DNA of 64,000 nt from Bradyrhizobium septentrionale (GTDB lineage: Bacteria; Pseudomonadota; Alphaproteobacteria; Rhizobiales; Xanthobacteraceae): positions 1,054,001 through 1,118,000 of the forward strand of contig NZ_CP088285.1 in assembly GCF_011516645.4 (NCBI RefSeq), written 5' to 3'. How positions within the stretch are numbered: the first letter of the stretch is position 1; each line of letters begins with the position of its first letter. The position numbers were made by a program, and so were the translations under genes. Below, piece by piece: positions 8,342-16,409 of the stretch. The notes under the pieces are model-generated. The model was not told the origin of the DNA. It saw only the letters and a program-made list of their open reading frames with translations, and ran no database searches.

Positions 8342-10123
8342 TTACTTGGCTTCGGCGCGCTTGGGCGGGGTGGCCGGCCACGACTTGATCAGCGCGTCGT
8401 AGTCGACGGTCTCGCCCTTCGGCTTCTCGTTCGCGAGCTTGCGCTGCGGAGCGATGGTGCCGTCCTTCTCGGCCTTCTTGAACCAGAATTCGGCGGTTTC
8501 CTTCTTGTTCAGCTTCGGTCCGCAGGCGCCCTGCACACCGGACTTCTCAAGACGTTCCATCACCGAATCCTGGGCCGCGGCGAGCGCGTCCATCGCCTGC
8601 TGCGGCGTCTTGGTACCGGACGACGCATCGCCGATGTTCTGCCACCACAGCTGCGCGAGCTTCGGATAGTCGGGCACGTTGTTGCCGGTCGGGGTCCACT
8701 GCACGCGCGCGGGCGAGCGGTAGAACTCGATCAGGCCGCCGAGCTTCGGCGCACGCTCGGTGAACGACTTGTCCCAGATATCGGACTCACGGATGAAGGT
8801 GAGACCGACATGGCTCTTCTTCAGCGACACCGACTTGGAGACGATGAACTGCAGATAGAGCCAGGCCGCCTTGCGGCGATCCGGCGGGGTCGACTTCAGC
8901 AGCGTGGCGGAACCGGCGTCCTGATAGCCCAGCTTCATGCCTTCCTTCCAGTACGAGCCGTGCGGCGACGGCGCCATACGCCACTTCGGCGTACCGTCCG
9001 CGTTCATCACGGCGATGCCGGGCTTCACCATGTCCGCGGTGAAGGCGGTGTACCAGAAGATCTGCTGGGCAATGTTGCCCTGCGCAGGCACCGGGCCGGC
9101 TTCCGAGAAGGTCATGCCCTGGGCCTGCGGCGGGGCATACTTCTTCAGCCAGTCGAGGTACTTGGTGATCGAGTAGACCGCGGCCGGGCCGTTGGTATCG
9201 CCACCACGGTCGACCGAGGAGCCGACCGGACGGCAGCCTTCCATACGGATGCCCCACTCGTCGACCGGCAGGCCGTTCGGGATGCCCTTGTCGCCGTTGC
9301 CGGCCATCGACAGCCACGCGTCGGTGAACCGCCAGCCGAGCGAGGGATCCTTCTTGCCATAGTCCATGTGGCCATAGACCTTGACGCCGTTGATCTCCTT
9401 GATGTCGTTGGTGAAGAACTCGGCGATGTCTTCATAGGCCGACCAGTTCACGGGCACGCCGAGCTCGTAGCCATACTTGGCCTTGAACTTGGCCTTGTAG
9501 TCGGGGTTGGTGAACCAGTCGTAGCGGAACCAATAGAGGTTCGCGAACTGCTGGTCGGGAAGCTGATACAGCTTGCCGTCCGGCGAGGTCGTGAACGACT
9601 TGCCGATGAAGTCGTCGACGTCGAGCATCGGGTCGGTGACGTCCTTGCCCTCACCCTTCATATAGTCCGAGAGCACGATGGTCTGGCCGTAGCGGAAGTG
9701 CGTGCCGATCAGGTCGGAGTCGTTGATCCAGCCGTCATAGACATTCTTGCCGGACTGCATCTGGGTCTGCAGCTTCTCGACCACGTCACCTTCCTGGATG
9801 ATGTCGTGCTTGAGCTTGATACCGGTGAGTTCGGAGAACGCCTTGGCCAGCGTCTGCGATTCATATTCGTGCGTCGTGATCGTTTCCGAAACGACGTTGA
9901 TCTCCATGCCCTTGAAGGGTTCGGCGGCCTTGGCGAACCACTCGAGCTCCTTCTTCTGGTCTGCCTTCGACAGCGTCGAGGGCTGGAATTCCGCGATCCA
10001 CTTCTGGATCACGGCTTCATCGGCCGCACGCGCCGGCGCGGCGACCGCCAGCGAAGCTGCGATCAGCGCGGCGGCGCTGGTCATAGTCAAAAGACTATCC
10101 TTTGTCGTCCTCAAATGTGGCAT
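8342..10123 (-). CDS. glpV: Glycerol ABC transporter, periplasmic substrate-binding protein GlpV
   Basis: This solute-binding protein of 593 residues would capture glycerol (or a close polyol) in the periplasm and deliver it to GlpPQ. The signal peptide ends with AAPARA near residue 33. The mature part is a family 1 extracellular binding protein, longer than most sugar-binding proteins, as in other GlpV proteins. It is last in a seven-gene operon and is separated from glpU by 76 bp, the largest gap in the operon. That gap holds a small CCGGG/CCCGG hairpin and a very strong ribosome-binding site (GGAGGAAAC). These may raise its level relative to the membrane subunits. Assignment rests on the conserved glpDSTPQUV gene order known from rhizobia. 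Confidence 0.92.
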   Translation of the reverse strand: MPHLRTTKDSLLTMTSAAALIAASLAVAAPARAADEAVIQKWIAEFQPSTLSKADQKKELEWFAKAAEPFKGMEINVVSETITTHEYESQTLAKAFSELTGIKLKHDIIQEGDVVEKLQTQMQSGKNVYDGWINDSDLIGTHFRYGQTIVLSDYMKGEGKDVTDPMLDVDDFIGKSFTTSPDGKLYQLPDQQFANLYWFRYDWFTNPDYKAKFKAKYGYELGVPVNWSAYEDIAEFFTNDIKEINGVKVYGHMDYGKKDPSLGWRFTDAWLSMAGNGDKGIPNGLPVDEWGIRMEGCRPVGSSVDRGGDTNGPAAVYSITKYLDWLKKYAPPQAQGMTFSEAGPVPAQGNIAQQIFWYTAFTADMVKPGIAVMNADGTPKWRMAPSPHGSYWKEGMKLGYQDAGSATLLKSTPPDRRKAAWLYLQFIVSKSVSLKKSHVGLTFIRESDIWDKSFTERAPKLGGLIEFYRSPARVQWTPTGNNVPDYPKLAQLWWQNIGDASSGTKTPQQAMDALAAAQDSVMERLEKSGVQGACGPKLNKKETAEFWFKKAEKDGTIAPQRKLANEKPKGETVDYDALIKSWPATPPKRAEAK

Positions 10124-10199
10124 ATAGTTTCCTCCGGTTGCAGCGACAAACCAAACCTCAGGCCCGGGTAGACCCCGGATCTGCTCTTCTTCGCTTTCG

Positions 10200-10526
10200 T
10201 CAGACGGTGCGAAAAATCGCGACGGCTGAAAGAAGCGAAATCAGCGTTGCGAGCCACAGGCTCGAAATCTCCACGCCCTCCCCGATCGGCAGCGTGAAGA
10301 TCGTATCGGTGCCGACGAGGCCGATCCACAAAAGGTGGATCACCGCCGCCAGCACCAGCGAAATGAACAAACGATCGCCGCGCGTGGTCGGGATGCGCAG
10401 CACGCCGACCCGCTCGGCCTCGGGATAGACCGCCGCGAGCCAGGTCATGGCGCCGAGCGTCGAGGCCAACAGCGCGAAGAAGATCGCGGTCGGCAGCGTC
10501 CAGGCCATCCATGCGATGGATTCCAT
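10200..10526 (-). CDS. glpU: DUF2160 small membrane protein GlpU
   Basis: This 108-residue protein with about three hydrophobic segments (residues 5-30, 55-75 and 85-105) matches DUF2160. It is almost always encoded between the permease and binding-protein genes of glycerol ABC operons. Its role is unknown; an accessory membrane subunit is plausible. It starts nine bases after the glpQ stop, with GGAGAGG as ribosome-binding site. The MESIAWMAWTLPTAIFF start and LYPEAER-like loop (YPEAERVGVL) fit the family. Confidence 0.9.
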   Translation of the reverse strand: MESIAWMAWTLPTAIFFALLASTLGAMTWLAAVYPEAERVGVLRIPTTRGDRLFISLVLAAVIHLLWIGLVGTDTIFTLPIGEGVEISSLWLATLISLLSAVAIFRTV

Positions 10527-10535
10527 GACCCTCTC

Positions 10536-11345
10536 CTAGACCCGGCCGAGCGCGAAGCCGCGCGCGATGTAGTTGCGGACGAACCAGATCACCAGCGCGC
10601 CCGGAATGATGGTGAGCACGCCGGCAGCGGCGAGCAGCCCCCAGTCCATGCCCGCGGCGGAGACCGTGCGCGTCATGATCGCCGCGATCGGCTTGGTCTG
10701 CACCGAGGTCAGCGTGCGCGCCAGCAGGAGTTCGACCCAGGAGAACATGAAGCAGAAGAAGGCGGCGACCCCGATGCCGCTCGCGATCAGCGGCACCAGG
10801 ATCTTGATGAAGAAACGCGGGAACGAATAGCCGTCGAGGAAGGCGGTCTCGTCGATCTCGCGCGGCACGCCGGAGACGAAGCCTTCGAGGATCCACACCG
10901 CCAGCGGCACGTTGAAGATGCAGTGCGCGAGCGCAACCGCCCATGGCGTATCGAACAGGCCGATCGCCGAATACAGGTTGAAGAACGGCAGCGCGTAGAC
11001 CGCCGCCGGCGCCATGCGGTTCGACAGCAGCCAGAAGAACAGATGCTTGTCGCCGAGGAAGCGGTAGCGCGAGAACGCATAGGCCGCCGGCAACGCCACC
11101 GCGATCGAGATGATGGTGTTGAGCACGACATATTCGAGCGAATTGATGTAGCCCGAATACCAGCTCTCGTCGGTGAAGATGCGTTTGTAGTGCTGCAGCG
11201 TCGGCGTATGCGGCCACAGCGTCATCGTCGAGACGATCTCGGCGTTGGTCTTGAAGCTCATGTTGACGAGCCAGTAGATCGGCAACAGCAGGAAGATCAG
11301 GAACAGCGCCATGATCAGGCGGCGGCCGGGGATCGAATGCATCAT
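10536..11345 (-). CDS. glpQ: Glycerol ABC transporter permease GlpQ
   Basis: This inner-membrane permease belongs to the MalG/UgpE type, 269 residues with about six membrane segments. The cytoplasmic coupling (EAA) loop reads REIDETAFLDGYSFPRFFIKI and contacts the ATPases. The start at 11345 overlaps the glpP stop as ATGA. GGGAGGAG lies just upstream, which decides this start over an in-frame one 22 codons earlier inside glpP. A second ATG follows immediately (MM). It forms the channel with GlpP. Confidence 0.93.
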   Translation of the reverse strand: MMHSIPGRRLIMALFLIFLLLPIYWLVNMSFKTNAEIVSTMTLWPHTPTLQHYKRIFTDESWYSGYINSLEYVVLNTIISIAVALPAAYAFSRYRFLGDKHLFFWLLSNRMAPAAVYALPFFNLYSAIGLFDTPWAVALAHCIFNVPLAVWILEGFVSGVPREIDETAFLDGYSFPRFFIKILVPLIASGIGVAAFFCFMFSWVELLLARTLTSVQTKPIAAIMTRTVSAAGMDWGLLAAAGVLTIIPGALVIWFVRNYIARGFALGRV

Positions 11346-12244
11346 GCCGCTCCTCCCTTGACCGGACGCTCGGCGCCGGCATTGGTCATCACGGTGTAGA
11401 ACACCCAGCACACGATCAGGATGATGAGATTATAGGCCAGCGACAGCGCAGCCGCCTTGCCGAGGTCGAACTGGCCGAGCGCGATCTTGACGAGCTCGAT
11501 CGAGACGAAGGTCGTGGAATTGCCCGGGCCGCCGCCGGTGACCACGAACGGCTCGGTGTAGATCATGAAACTGTCCATGAAGCGCAGCAGCACCGCGATC
11601 AGCAGCACGCGGTTCATCTTCGGCAGCTGGATCGCCTTGAACACCGCCCAGCGCGACGCGCCGTCGATCTGCGCCGCCTGGTAATAGGCGTCGGGAATCG
11701 ACTTCAAGCCGGCGTAGCACAGCAGCGCGACGAGGCTGGTCCAGTGCCAGACGTCCATCACGATCACGGTGACCCAGGCGTCGAGGTCGTTGGAGACGTA
11801 GTTGTAGTTGATACCGAGGTGGTTCAGCGTATAGCCCAGCAGGCCGATATCGGGGCGGCCGAAGATCTGCCAGATGGTGCCGACCACGTTCCACGGAATC
11901 AGCAGCGGCAGAGCGAGAATGACAAGGCACGCCGCGACGCTCCAGCCCTCGCGCGGCATCGACAGCGCGACGATGATGCCGAGCGGCACCTCGATCGCGA
12001 GGATGATCGCCGAGAACAACAAATTGCGGCCGAGCGAGGCCAGGAAGCGGCCGCCGAGATCGGTCGAGGGATCGAGCAGCTCCTTGAACCAGCCGACGCC
12101 GTTCCAGAAGAACTGGTTGTTGCCGAAGGTGTCCTGCATCGAGTAGTTCACGACGGTCATCAGCGGCAGCACCGCCGAGAACGCCACCACCAGGAACACC
12201 GGCAGCACCAGGAACCAGGCTTTTTGGTTGATCGTCTTGTCCAT
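11342..12244 (-). CDS. glpP: Glycerol ABC transporter permease GlpP
   Basis: This inner-membrane permease belongs to the MalF/UgpA type, 300 residues with six or so hydrophobic segments. The first is WFLVLPVFLVVAFSAVLPLM. The EAA coupling loop is YYQAAQIDGASRWAVFKAI, followed by a LPKMNRVLL helix. The start shares one base with the glpT stop (TGATG), so translation is probably coupled. Its stop overlaps the glpQ start. Confidence 0.93.
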   Translation of the reverse strand: MDKTINQKAWFLVLPVFLVVAFSAVLPLMTVVNYSMQDTFGNNQFFWNGVGWFKELLDPSTDLGGRFLASLGRNLLFSAIILAIEVPLGIIVALSMPREGWSVAACLVILALPLLIPWNVVGTIWQIFGRPDIGLLGYTLNHLGINYNYVSNDLDAWVTVIVMDVWHWTSLVALLCYAGLKSIPDAYYQAAQIDGASRWAVFKAIQLPKMNRVLLIAVLLRFMDSFMIYTEPFVVTGGGPGNSTTFVSIELVKIALGQFDLGKAAALSLAYNLIILIVCWVFYTVMTNAGAERPVKGGAA

Positions 12245-13329
12245 CAGGCGACCCCTTCCACCAAATGGCTGTCGGCATAGACGTGGACGTGCGCCGGATT
12301 GAAGATCAGCCCTGCGGTATCTCCGGAGACCGAGAAGCCCGGCGGCACGCGCGCGGCGAATTTGGTGTTGCCGACGCGAACGCGGGCGAACTGGATGCGG
12401 CCGAGATCGTCGATCCGCTCGATCGTGGCCGACAGCAGGCCGGGTGCCGGCGCCGCGACATCGACGAATTCGGGCCGCACGCCGATCTCGACCTTCGCGG
12501 CCTTAGGCAGCACACCATAGTTTCGATGCAGGCCGATGACATGGCCGTCGACCCGCGCCTCGTGGCCACTGACCTCGGCGGGCACGATATTCATGCCGGG
12601 TGAGCCGATGAAATAGCCGACGAAGGTATGCGCCGGCTTGTCGAACAATTCGGCCGGCGTGCCGCTCTGCACCACGCGGCCGTCATGCATCACGACGACG
12701 GTGTCGGCAAAAGTCAGCGCCTCGGTCTGGTCGTGGGTGACATAGATCATCGTGAGGTCGAGCTCCCGATGCAGCGCCTTCAGCTTCGAGCGCAATTGCC
12801 ACTTCAGTTCGGGATCGATCACCGTCAGCGGCTCGTCGAACAGCACGGCGGCGACGTCGGAGCGCACCAGGCCGCGGCCGAGCGAGATCTTCTGCTTGGC
12901 GTCGGCGGTGAGCCGGGTCGCCTTGCGGTTCAAATACGGCGTGAGATCGAGCAGATCGGCGATCTGTTTGACCCGCGCATCGACCTCGGCCTTGGCGACG
13001 CCGCGGTTCTTCAGCGGGAAGGCCAGGTTCTCGCCGACCGTCATGGTGTCGTAGATCACCGGGAACTGGAACACCTGCGCGATGTTGCGCTTCTGCGTCG
13101 ACAGCGGCGTGATGTCCTGGCCGTCGAACAGGATCTTGCCGCGCGACGGGGTCACGATGCCGGAGATCAGGTTGAGCAGCGTGGTCTTGCCGCAGCCGGA
13201 CGGCCCGAGCAGCGCATAGGCGCCGCCCTGCCGCCAGGTCATGGTCACGGGCTTCAGGGCGAAGGATTCCGGCGGCGCGTCATTGCCGCTGTAGGATTGT
13301 GCGAGATCGACGAGGTCAATGCGGGCCAT
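12244..13329 (-). CDS. glpT: Glycerol ABC transporter ATPase GlpT (degenerate signature motif)
   Basis: This MalK/UgpC-type ATPase has 361 residues. Walker A is GPSGCGKTT (residues 42-50), the Q-loop Gln is residue 88, and Walker B is AVLFDEP with the catalytic Glu at 166. The H-loop His is residue 199 in YVTHDQTEAL. The ABC signature, normally LSGGQQQR, is replaced by LTADAKQK (140-147), and the D-loop reads TVID instead of SNLD. A regulatory TOBE-type domain forms the last 120 residues. It should pair with GlpS, whose signature is intact. The ribosome-binding site is GGGAGA, twelve bases after the glpS stop. It must not be confused with E. coli glpT, an unrelated antiporter. Confidence 0.93.
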   Translation of the reverse strand: MARIDLVDLAQSYSGNDAPPESFALKPVTMTWRQGGAYALLGPSGCGKTTLLNLISGIVTPSRGKILFDGQDITPLSTQKRNIAQVFQFPVIYDTMTVGENLAFPLKNRGVAKAEVDARVKQIADLLDLTPYLNRKATRLTADAKQKISLGRGLVRSDVAAVLFDEPLTVIDPELKWQLRSKLKALHRELDLTMIYVTHDQTEALTFADTVVVMHDGRVVQSGTPAELFDKPAHTFVGYFIGSPGMNIVPAEVSGHEARVDGHVIGLHRNYGVLPKAAKVEIGVRPEFVDVAAPAPGLLSATIERIDDLGRIQFARVRVGNTKFAARVPPGFSVSGDTAGLIFNPAHVHVYADSHLVEGVA

Positions 13330-13341
13330 CGGGCATCTCCC

Positions 13342-14481
13342 TCAATTGCTCTTGCTGGCCGACGCGCGTGCCGCAAGCGAATCGCCATACAATTCGCTTG
13401 CAAACGCAGTCGCGGGCGACGCGACCAGGCGGTCAGCGGCGTCGAACACAAAGATGTTTTCGGGATCGAGCGCGGCTTCAAGCACTTGCCCGGGTTCATA
13501 TTCATGGACGCCGTGCAGCACCGCGACCCAGTTCGAATCGTGGACATGGACGTGCACAAAACTCTCCGAGCCGGTGATCTCGGTCACCGTCACGGTGGCG
13601 GAGAATTTGTGGCGGCCGGCTGCGGAGCTGCCGACCTCGAGCTGGTGTGCACGGAAGCCGATCTTGTAGACGCCGTCAGGCAGCGTGGCGTAGAGGCCTG
13701 CCGCGGGCGCCTGCTCGCCGCCGGCATAGATCACCTGGGCGCCCTTCTTCTCGATGCCGATGATGTTGAGCGGCGGATCGGAGAACACCTGGGCGACGCG
13801 CAGCGTGTCGGGATGGCGGTAGACCTTCGGCGTCGCGCCGATTTGCAGCACCTCTCCTTCCCACATGCACACGGTGTCGCCGCCGAGCAGCAGCGCTTCC
13901 GACGGCTCGGTGGTGGCGTAGACGAAGATCGCGCCGGAGGCCTCGAAGATGCGCGGCAGTTCGGCGCGCAGCTCCTCGCGCAGCTTGTAATCGAGATTGG
14001 CCAAGGGCTCGTCGAGCAGCACGAGGTCGGCGCCCTTGACCAGCGCGCGCGCAATCGCGGTGCGTTGCTGCTGGCCGCCGGAGAGCTGCAGCGGCGTGCG
14101 CTTCAGGAACGGCTCGAGCCGCAGCAGGCCGGCGGCTTCCGCCACGCGCTTCTCGATCTCGGCGCGCGGCTTGCCCTGCACCCGCAACGGCGAGGCGATG
14201 TTCTCGTAAACCGTGAGCGAGGGATAATTGATGAACTGCTGATAGACCATCGCGACCGAGCGCTGGCGCACGTCGGCGCCGGTGACGTCCTTGCCGTCGA
14301 CCAGCACGCGGCCGGTGGTCGGCTTGTCGAGGCCGGCGAGCAGCCGCATGATCGAGGTCTTGCCCGACAGCGTCGGCCCGAGCAGCACGCTGAGCGTACC
14401 ACGCTCCAGCGTCAGCGAGACGTCGCGGATGGTCGCAATGCCATCCACGGTCCGCGTGACGTTCTGCAGTGTGACGCTCAT
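13342..14481 (-). CDS. glpS: Glycerol ABC transporter ATPase GlpS (no H-loop histidine)
   Basis: This second ATPase of the transporter has 379 residues. Walker A is GPTLSGKTS (35-43), the signature LSGGQQQR is canonical (133-140), and Walker B is LVLLDEP (153-159) with its Glu intact. At the H-loop the usual YVTHDQ is YATTEP, putting Thr191 where the switch histidine should be. A TOBE-type domain follows. With GlpT this predicts one consensus ATP site (GlpT Walker/H-loop with GlpS signature) and one degenerate site. Its start overlaps the glpD stop (ATGA), so the ATPases are translated with the dehydrogenase. Confidence 0.92.
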   Translation of the reverse strand: MSVTLQNVTRTVDGIATIRDVSLTLERGTLSVLLGPTLSGKTSIMRLLAGLDKPTTGRVLVDGKDVTGADVRQRSVAMVYQQFINYPSLTVYENIASPLRVQGKPRAEIEKRVAEAAGLLRLEPFLKRTPLQLSGGQQQRTAIARALVKGADLVLLDEPLANLDYKLREELRAELPRIFEASGAIFVYATTEPSEALLLGGDTVCMWEGEVLQIGATPKVYRHPDTLRVAQVFSDPPLNIIGIEKKGAQVIYAGGEQAPAAGLYATLPDGVYKIGFRAHQLEVGSSAAGRHKFSATVTVTEITGSESFVHVHVHDSNWVAVLHGVHEYEPGQVLEAALDPENIFVFDAADRLVASPATAFASELYGDSLAARASASKSN

Positions 14482-16022
14482 GCCCGTCCTCCCGCTTCGC
14501 GGAGGGGACGTTCACCGGACACGCGGTTGGCGAGCATCCACTCGTCGAGCGCGGCGATTTCACCCGCCGTCATCCGCAAGCCCAGCTTGGATCGTCGCCA
14601 GACGACATCGTCCGCAGTCCGAGCCCATTCGTTCGCCATCAGGTACCTGACTTCGCTCTCCGTCAAGGTGGCGCCGAACGAGCGGCCGAGATCTTCGGCC
14701 GATGCTGCATTGCCCAAGACTTTGCTGGCGCGCGTGCCGTAGGCATGCGCGAGACGATTGGCGTGCTGTTGCGCAAGGAACGGATAATTGCGGACCAATT
14801 CGGCTGAAAGCGCCGCAACCGCGGAGACATCCATGTCGCCGCCGGGCAGCGGCGCCTTGCCGGTCCAACCCTCCTGCGCCTTTGTGCCGCGGAGGTAAGG
14901 CGACAGCCGCTCCAGCGCCTCCTCGGAGAGACGGCGGTAGGTCGTGATCTTGCCGCCATAGATCGACAGTAGCGGCGCACCGCCGGGCGTATCGAGCTCG
15001 AACACATAGTCGCGGGTCGCCGCCTTGGCTTCGCTGGCGCCGTCGTCATACAGCGGTCGCACGCCGGAGTAATTCCAGACCACGTCCTCGGGCTTCACCG
15101 GCTTGGCGAGATACGCGCTGGCGGAGGCGCAGAGATATTCGATCTCCTCCTGCGACGCCTTCACCTTGGCCGGATCGCCGTCATAGTCGCGATCGGTGGT
15201 GCCGATCAGCGAGAAATCGTCCTGATAGGGAATCACGAAGATGATGCGGCCGTCGGCGTTCTGGAAGATATAGGCGCGATCGTGGTCGTAGAGCTTCGGC
15301 ACCACGATGTGCGAGCCCTGCACCAGCCGCACCTTGGCCCGCGCGTTGACGCCGGCGCCCGACGCCAGCACCTGCTCGACCCAGGGACCGCCGGCATTGA
15401 CCAGCACGCGTGCCTTGATGGTGTTGCGCGCGCCGTTGACGCTGTCCTCGACCGTGAGATGCCAGACGCCGTCGACCTGCCTGATCTCGACCGCGCGGGT
15501 GCGGGTGCGGATCTCGGCGCCGCGATCGGCGGCATCGCGCGCGGTCAGCGCAACCAGCCGCGCGTCGTCGACGAAGCAGTCGGAATATTCAAAGCCCTTG
15601 GTGTAGCGGCCCGGGATCAGCGGCTTGCCGACCACGTCGCGCGTCAGATCAACCGAGCGCGTCGCCGGCAGCAGATGCCGGCCGCCGATATGGTCGTAGA
15701 GGAACAGGCCGAGCCGCAGCAGCCATGCCGGGCGCAGGCCGGCGTGATGCGGCAAAACGAAACGCAGCGGACGAATGATGTGAGGCGCGATCTGCCAGAG
15801 GATCTCGCGCTCGATCAGCGCCTCGCGCACCAAACGAAACTCGTAATATTCGAGATAGCGCAGACCGCCATGCACGAGCTTGGTCGACCAGGACGACGTC
15901 CCGCTGGCCAAGTCATTCATTTCACAGAGGAAAACAGAATTACCCCGGCCCGCCGCATCGCGCGCGATGCCGCAGCCATTAACGCCGCCTCCAATGATGG
16001 CGAGGTCGTAAATCTGGTCCAA
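14478..16022 (-). CDS. glpD: Glycerol-3-phosphate dehydrogenase GlpD (FAD)
   Basis: This enzyme oxidises sn-glycerol 3-phosphate to dihydroxyacetone phosphate and passes electrons to quinone at the inner membrane. It has 514 residues. The FAD motif GGGVNGCGIARDAAGRG lies at residues 11-27 and is followed by STKLVHGGLRYLEYYEF, a GlpD hallmark. The C-terminal domain ends in PLREAGGRA. The start codon is TTG (16022). A strong GGGGGAAG six to seven bases upstream and the immediate N-terminal homology decide it. It is the first gene of the glycerol operon. No glycerol kinase gene lies in the window, so glpK must be elsewhere. Confidence 0.94.
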   Translation of the reverse strand: MDQIYDLAIIGGGVNGCGIARDAAGRGNSVFLCEMNDLASGTSSWSTKLVHGGLRYLEYYEFRLVREALIEREILWQIAPHIIRPLRFVLPHHAGLRPAWLLRLGLFLYDHIGGRHLLPATRSVDLTRDVVGKPLIPGRYTKGFEYSDCFVDDARLVALTARDAADRGAEIRTRTRAVEIRQVDGVWHLTVEDSVNGARNTIKARVLVNAGGPWVEQVLASGAGVNARAKVRLVQGSHIVVPKLYDHDRAYIFQNADGRIIFVIPYQDDFSLIGTTDRDYDGDPAKVKASQEEIEYLCASASAYLAKPVKPEDVVWNYSGVRPLYDDGASEAKAATRDYVFELDTPGGAPLLSIYGGKITTYRRLSEEALERLSPYLRGTKAQEGWTGKAPLPGGDMDVSAVAALSAELVRNYPFLAQQHANRLAHAYGTRASKVLGNAASAEDLGRSFGATLTESEVRYLMANEWARTADDVVWRRSKLGLRMTAGEIAALDEWMLANRVSGERPLREAGGRA

Positions 16023-16043
16023 AGAACGCTTCCCCCGGCAACC

Positions 16044-16113
16044 GTTTTCGCTTTGACGGTTTTACTTTCGTATTGGAGTAGATCACAACCAAAAACGAAA
16101 GAAAAGTGAAAAC
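16044..16113 (-). promoter_or_regulatory. Candidate GlpR operator/promoter region upstream of glpD
   Basis: A cluster of T-rich half-sites lies 22-91 bp before the glpD start. They are GTTTTCGCTTT (16044-16054), GGTTTTACTTTCGT (16058-16071) and the inverse-type ACGAAAGAAAAGTGAAAAC (16095-16113). The first two are direct repeats about 15 bp apart and the third is inverted. DeoR-family repressors bind such repeated T-rich sites with TTTCG cores. The assignment to the neighbouring GlpR is inference. Confidence 0.45.
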
Positions 16114-16185
16114 AGGGAACTTTGGCTGTGGATTTTTTGGGCGAGGTGATCGCGGCTGGGGCAGCGGGTCCCATATCACTCCGCC

Positions 16186-16404
16186 GTCATCCCGGCGCAG
16201 CGGCTTACCTGTTCGACCCGTCATCCTCGCGCAACGGCTTCGCCGTTGTCGCTGGAGGTGCGAGCGGAGCGAGCCTCGAAGGGTGCACTGCCCGAGAAGT
16301 GGCCGTCGACCCTTCGAGACGCGCTTCGCGCTCCTCAGGGGGACGGTGAAAGGATTGTGCACGCGGCTTCATCGGATCGCGGTCGAGCCGGGCGATGACA
16401 GCGA
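16186..16404. repeat. GTCATCCTGAGG-type repeat (copy 2) nested in a TCATCCCGG/CGGGCGATGACA-type repeat
   Basis: The outer ends read CCGTCATCCCGGCGCAGCGG (left) and GTCGAGCCGGGCGATGACAG (right), as in the TGTCAT family seen at 8164. Between them, 16219-16349 is a second repeat, from CGTCATCCTCGCGCAACGGC to CTCCTCAGGGGGACGGTGA, with CTTCGAGG-type inner arms. The 387-bp gap between glpD and glpR otherwise holds only the candidate operator. Confidence 0.6.
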
Positions 16405-16409
16405 GAGAA

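Noticed and set aside
12628..14742. Plus-strand open frame of about 700 codons opposite glpT and glpS
   Set aside because: It is the antisense shadow of two ATPase genes with complete Walker and signature regions.
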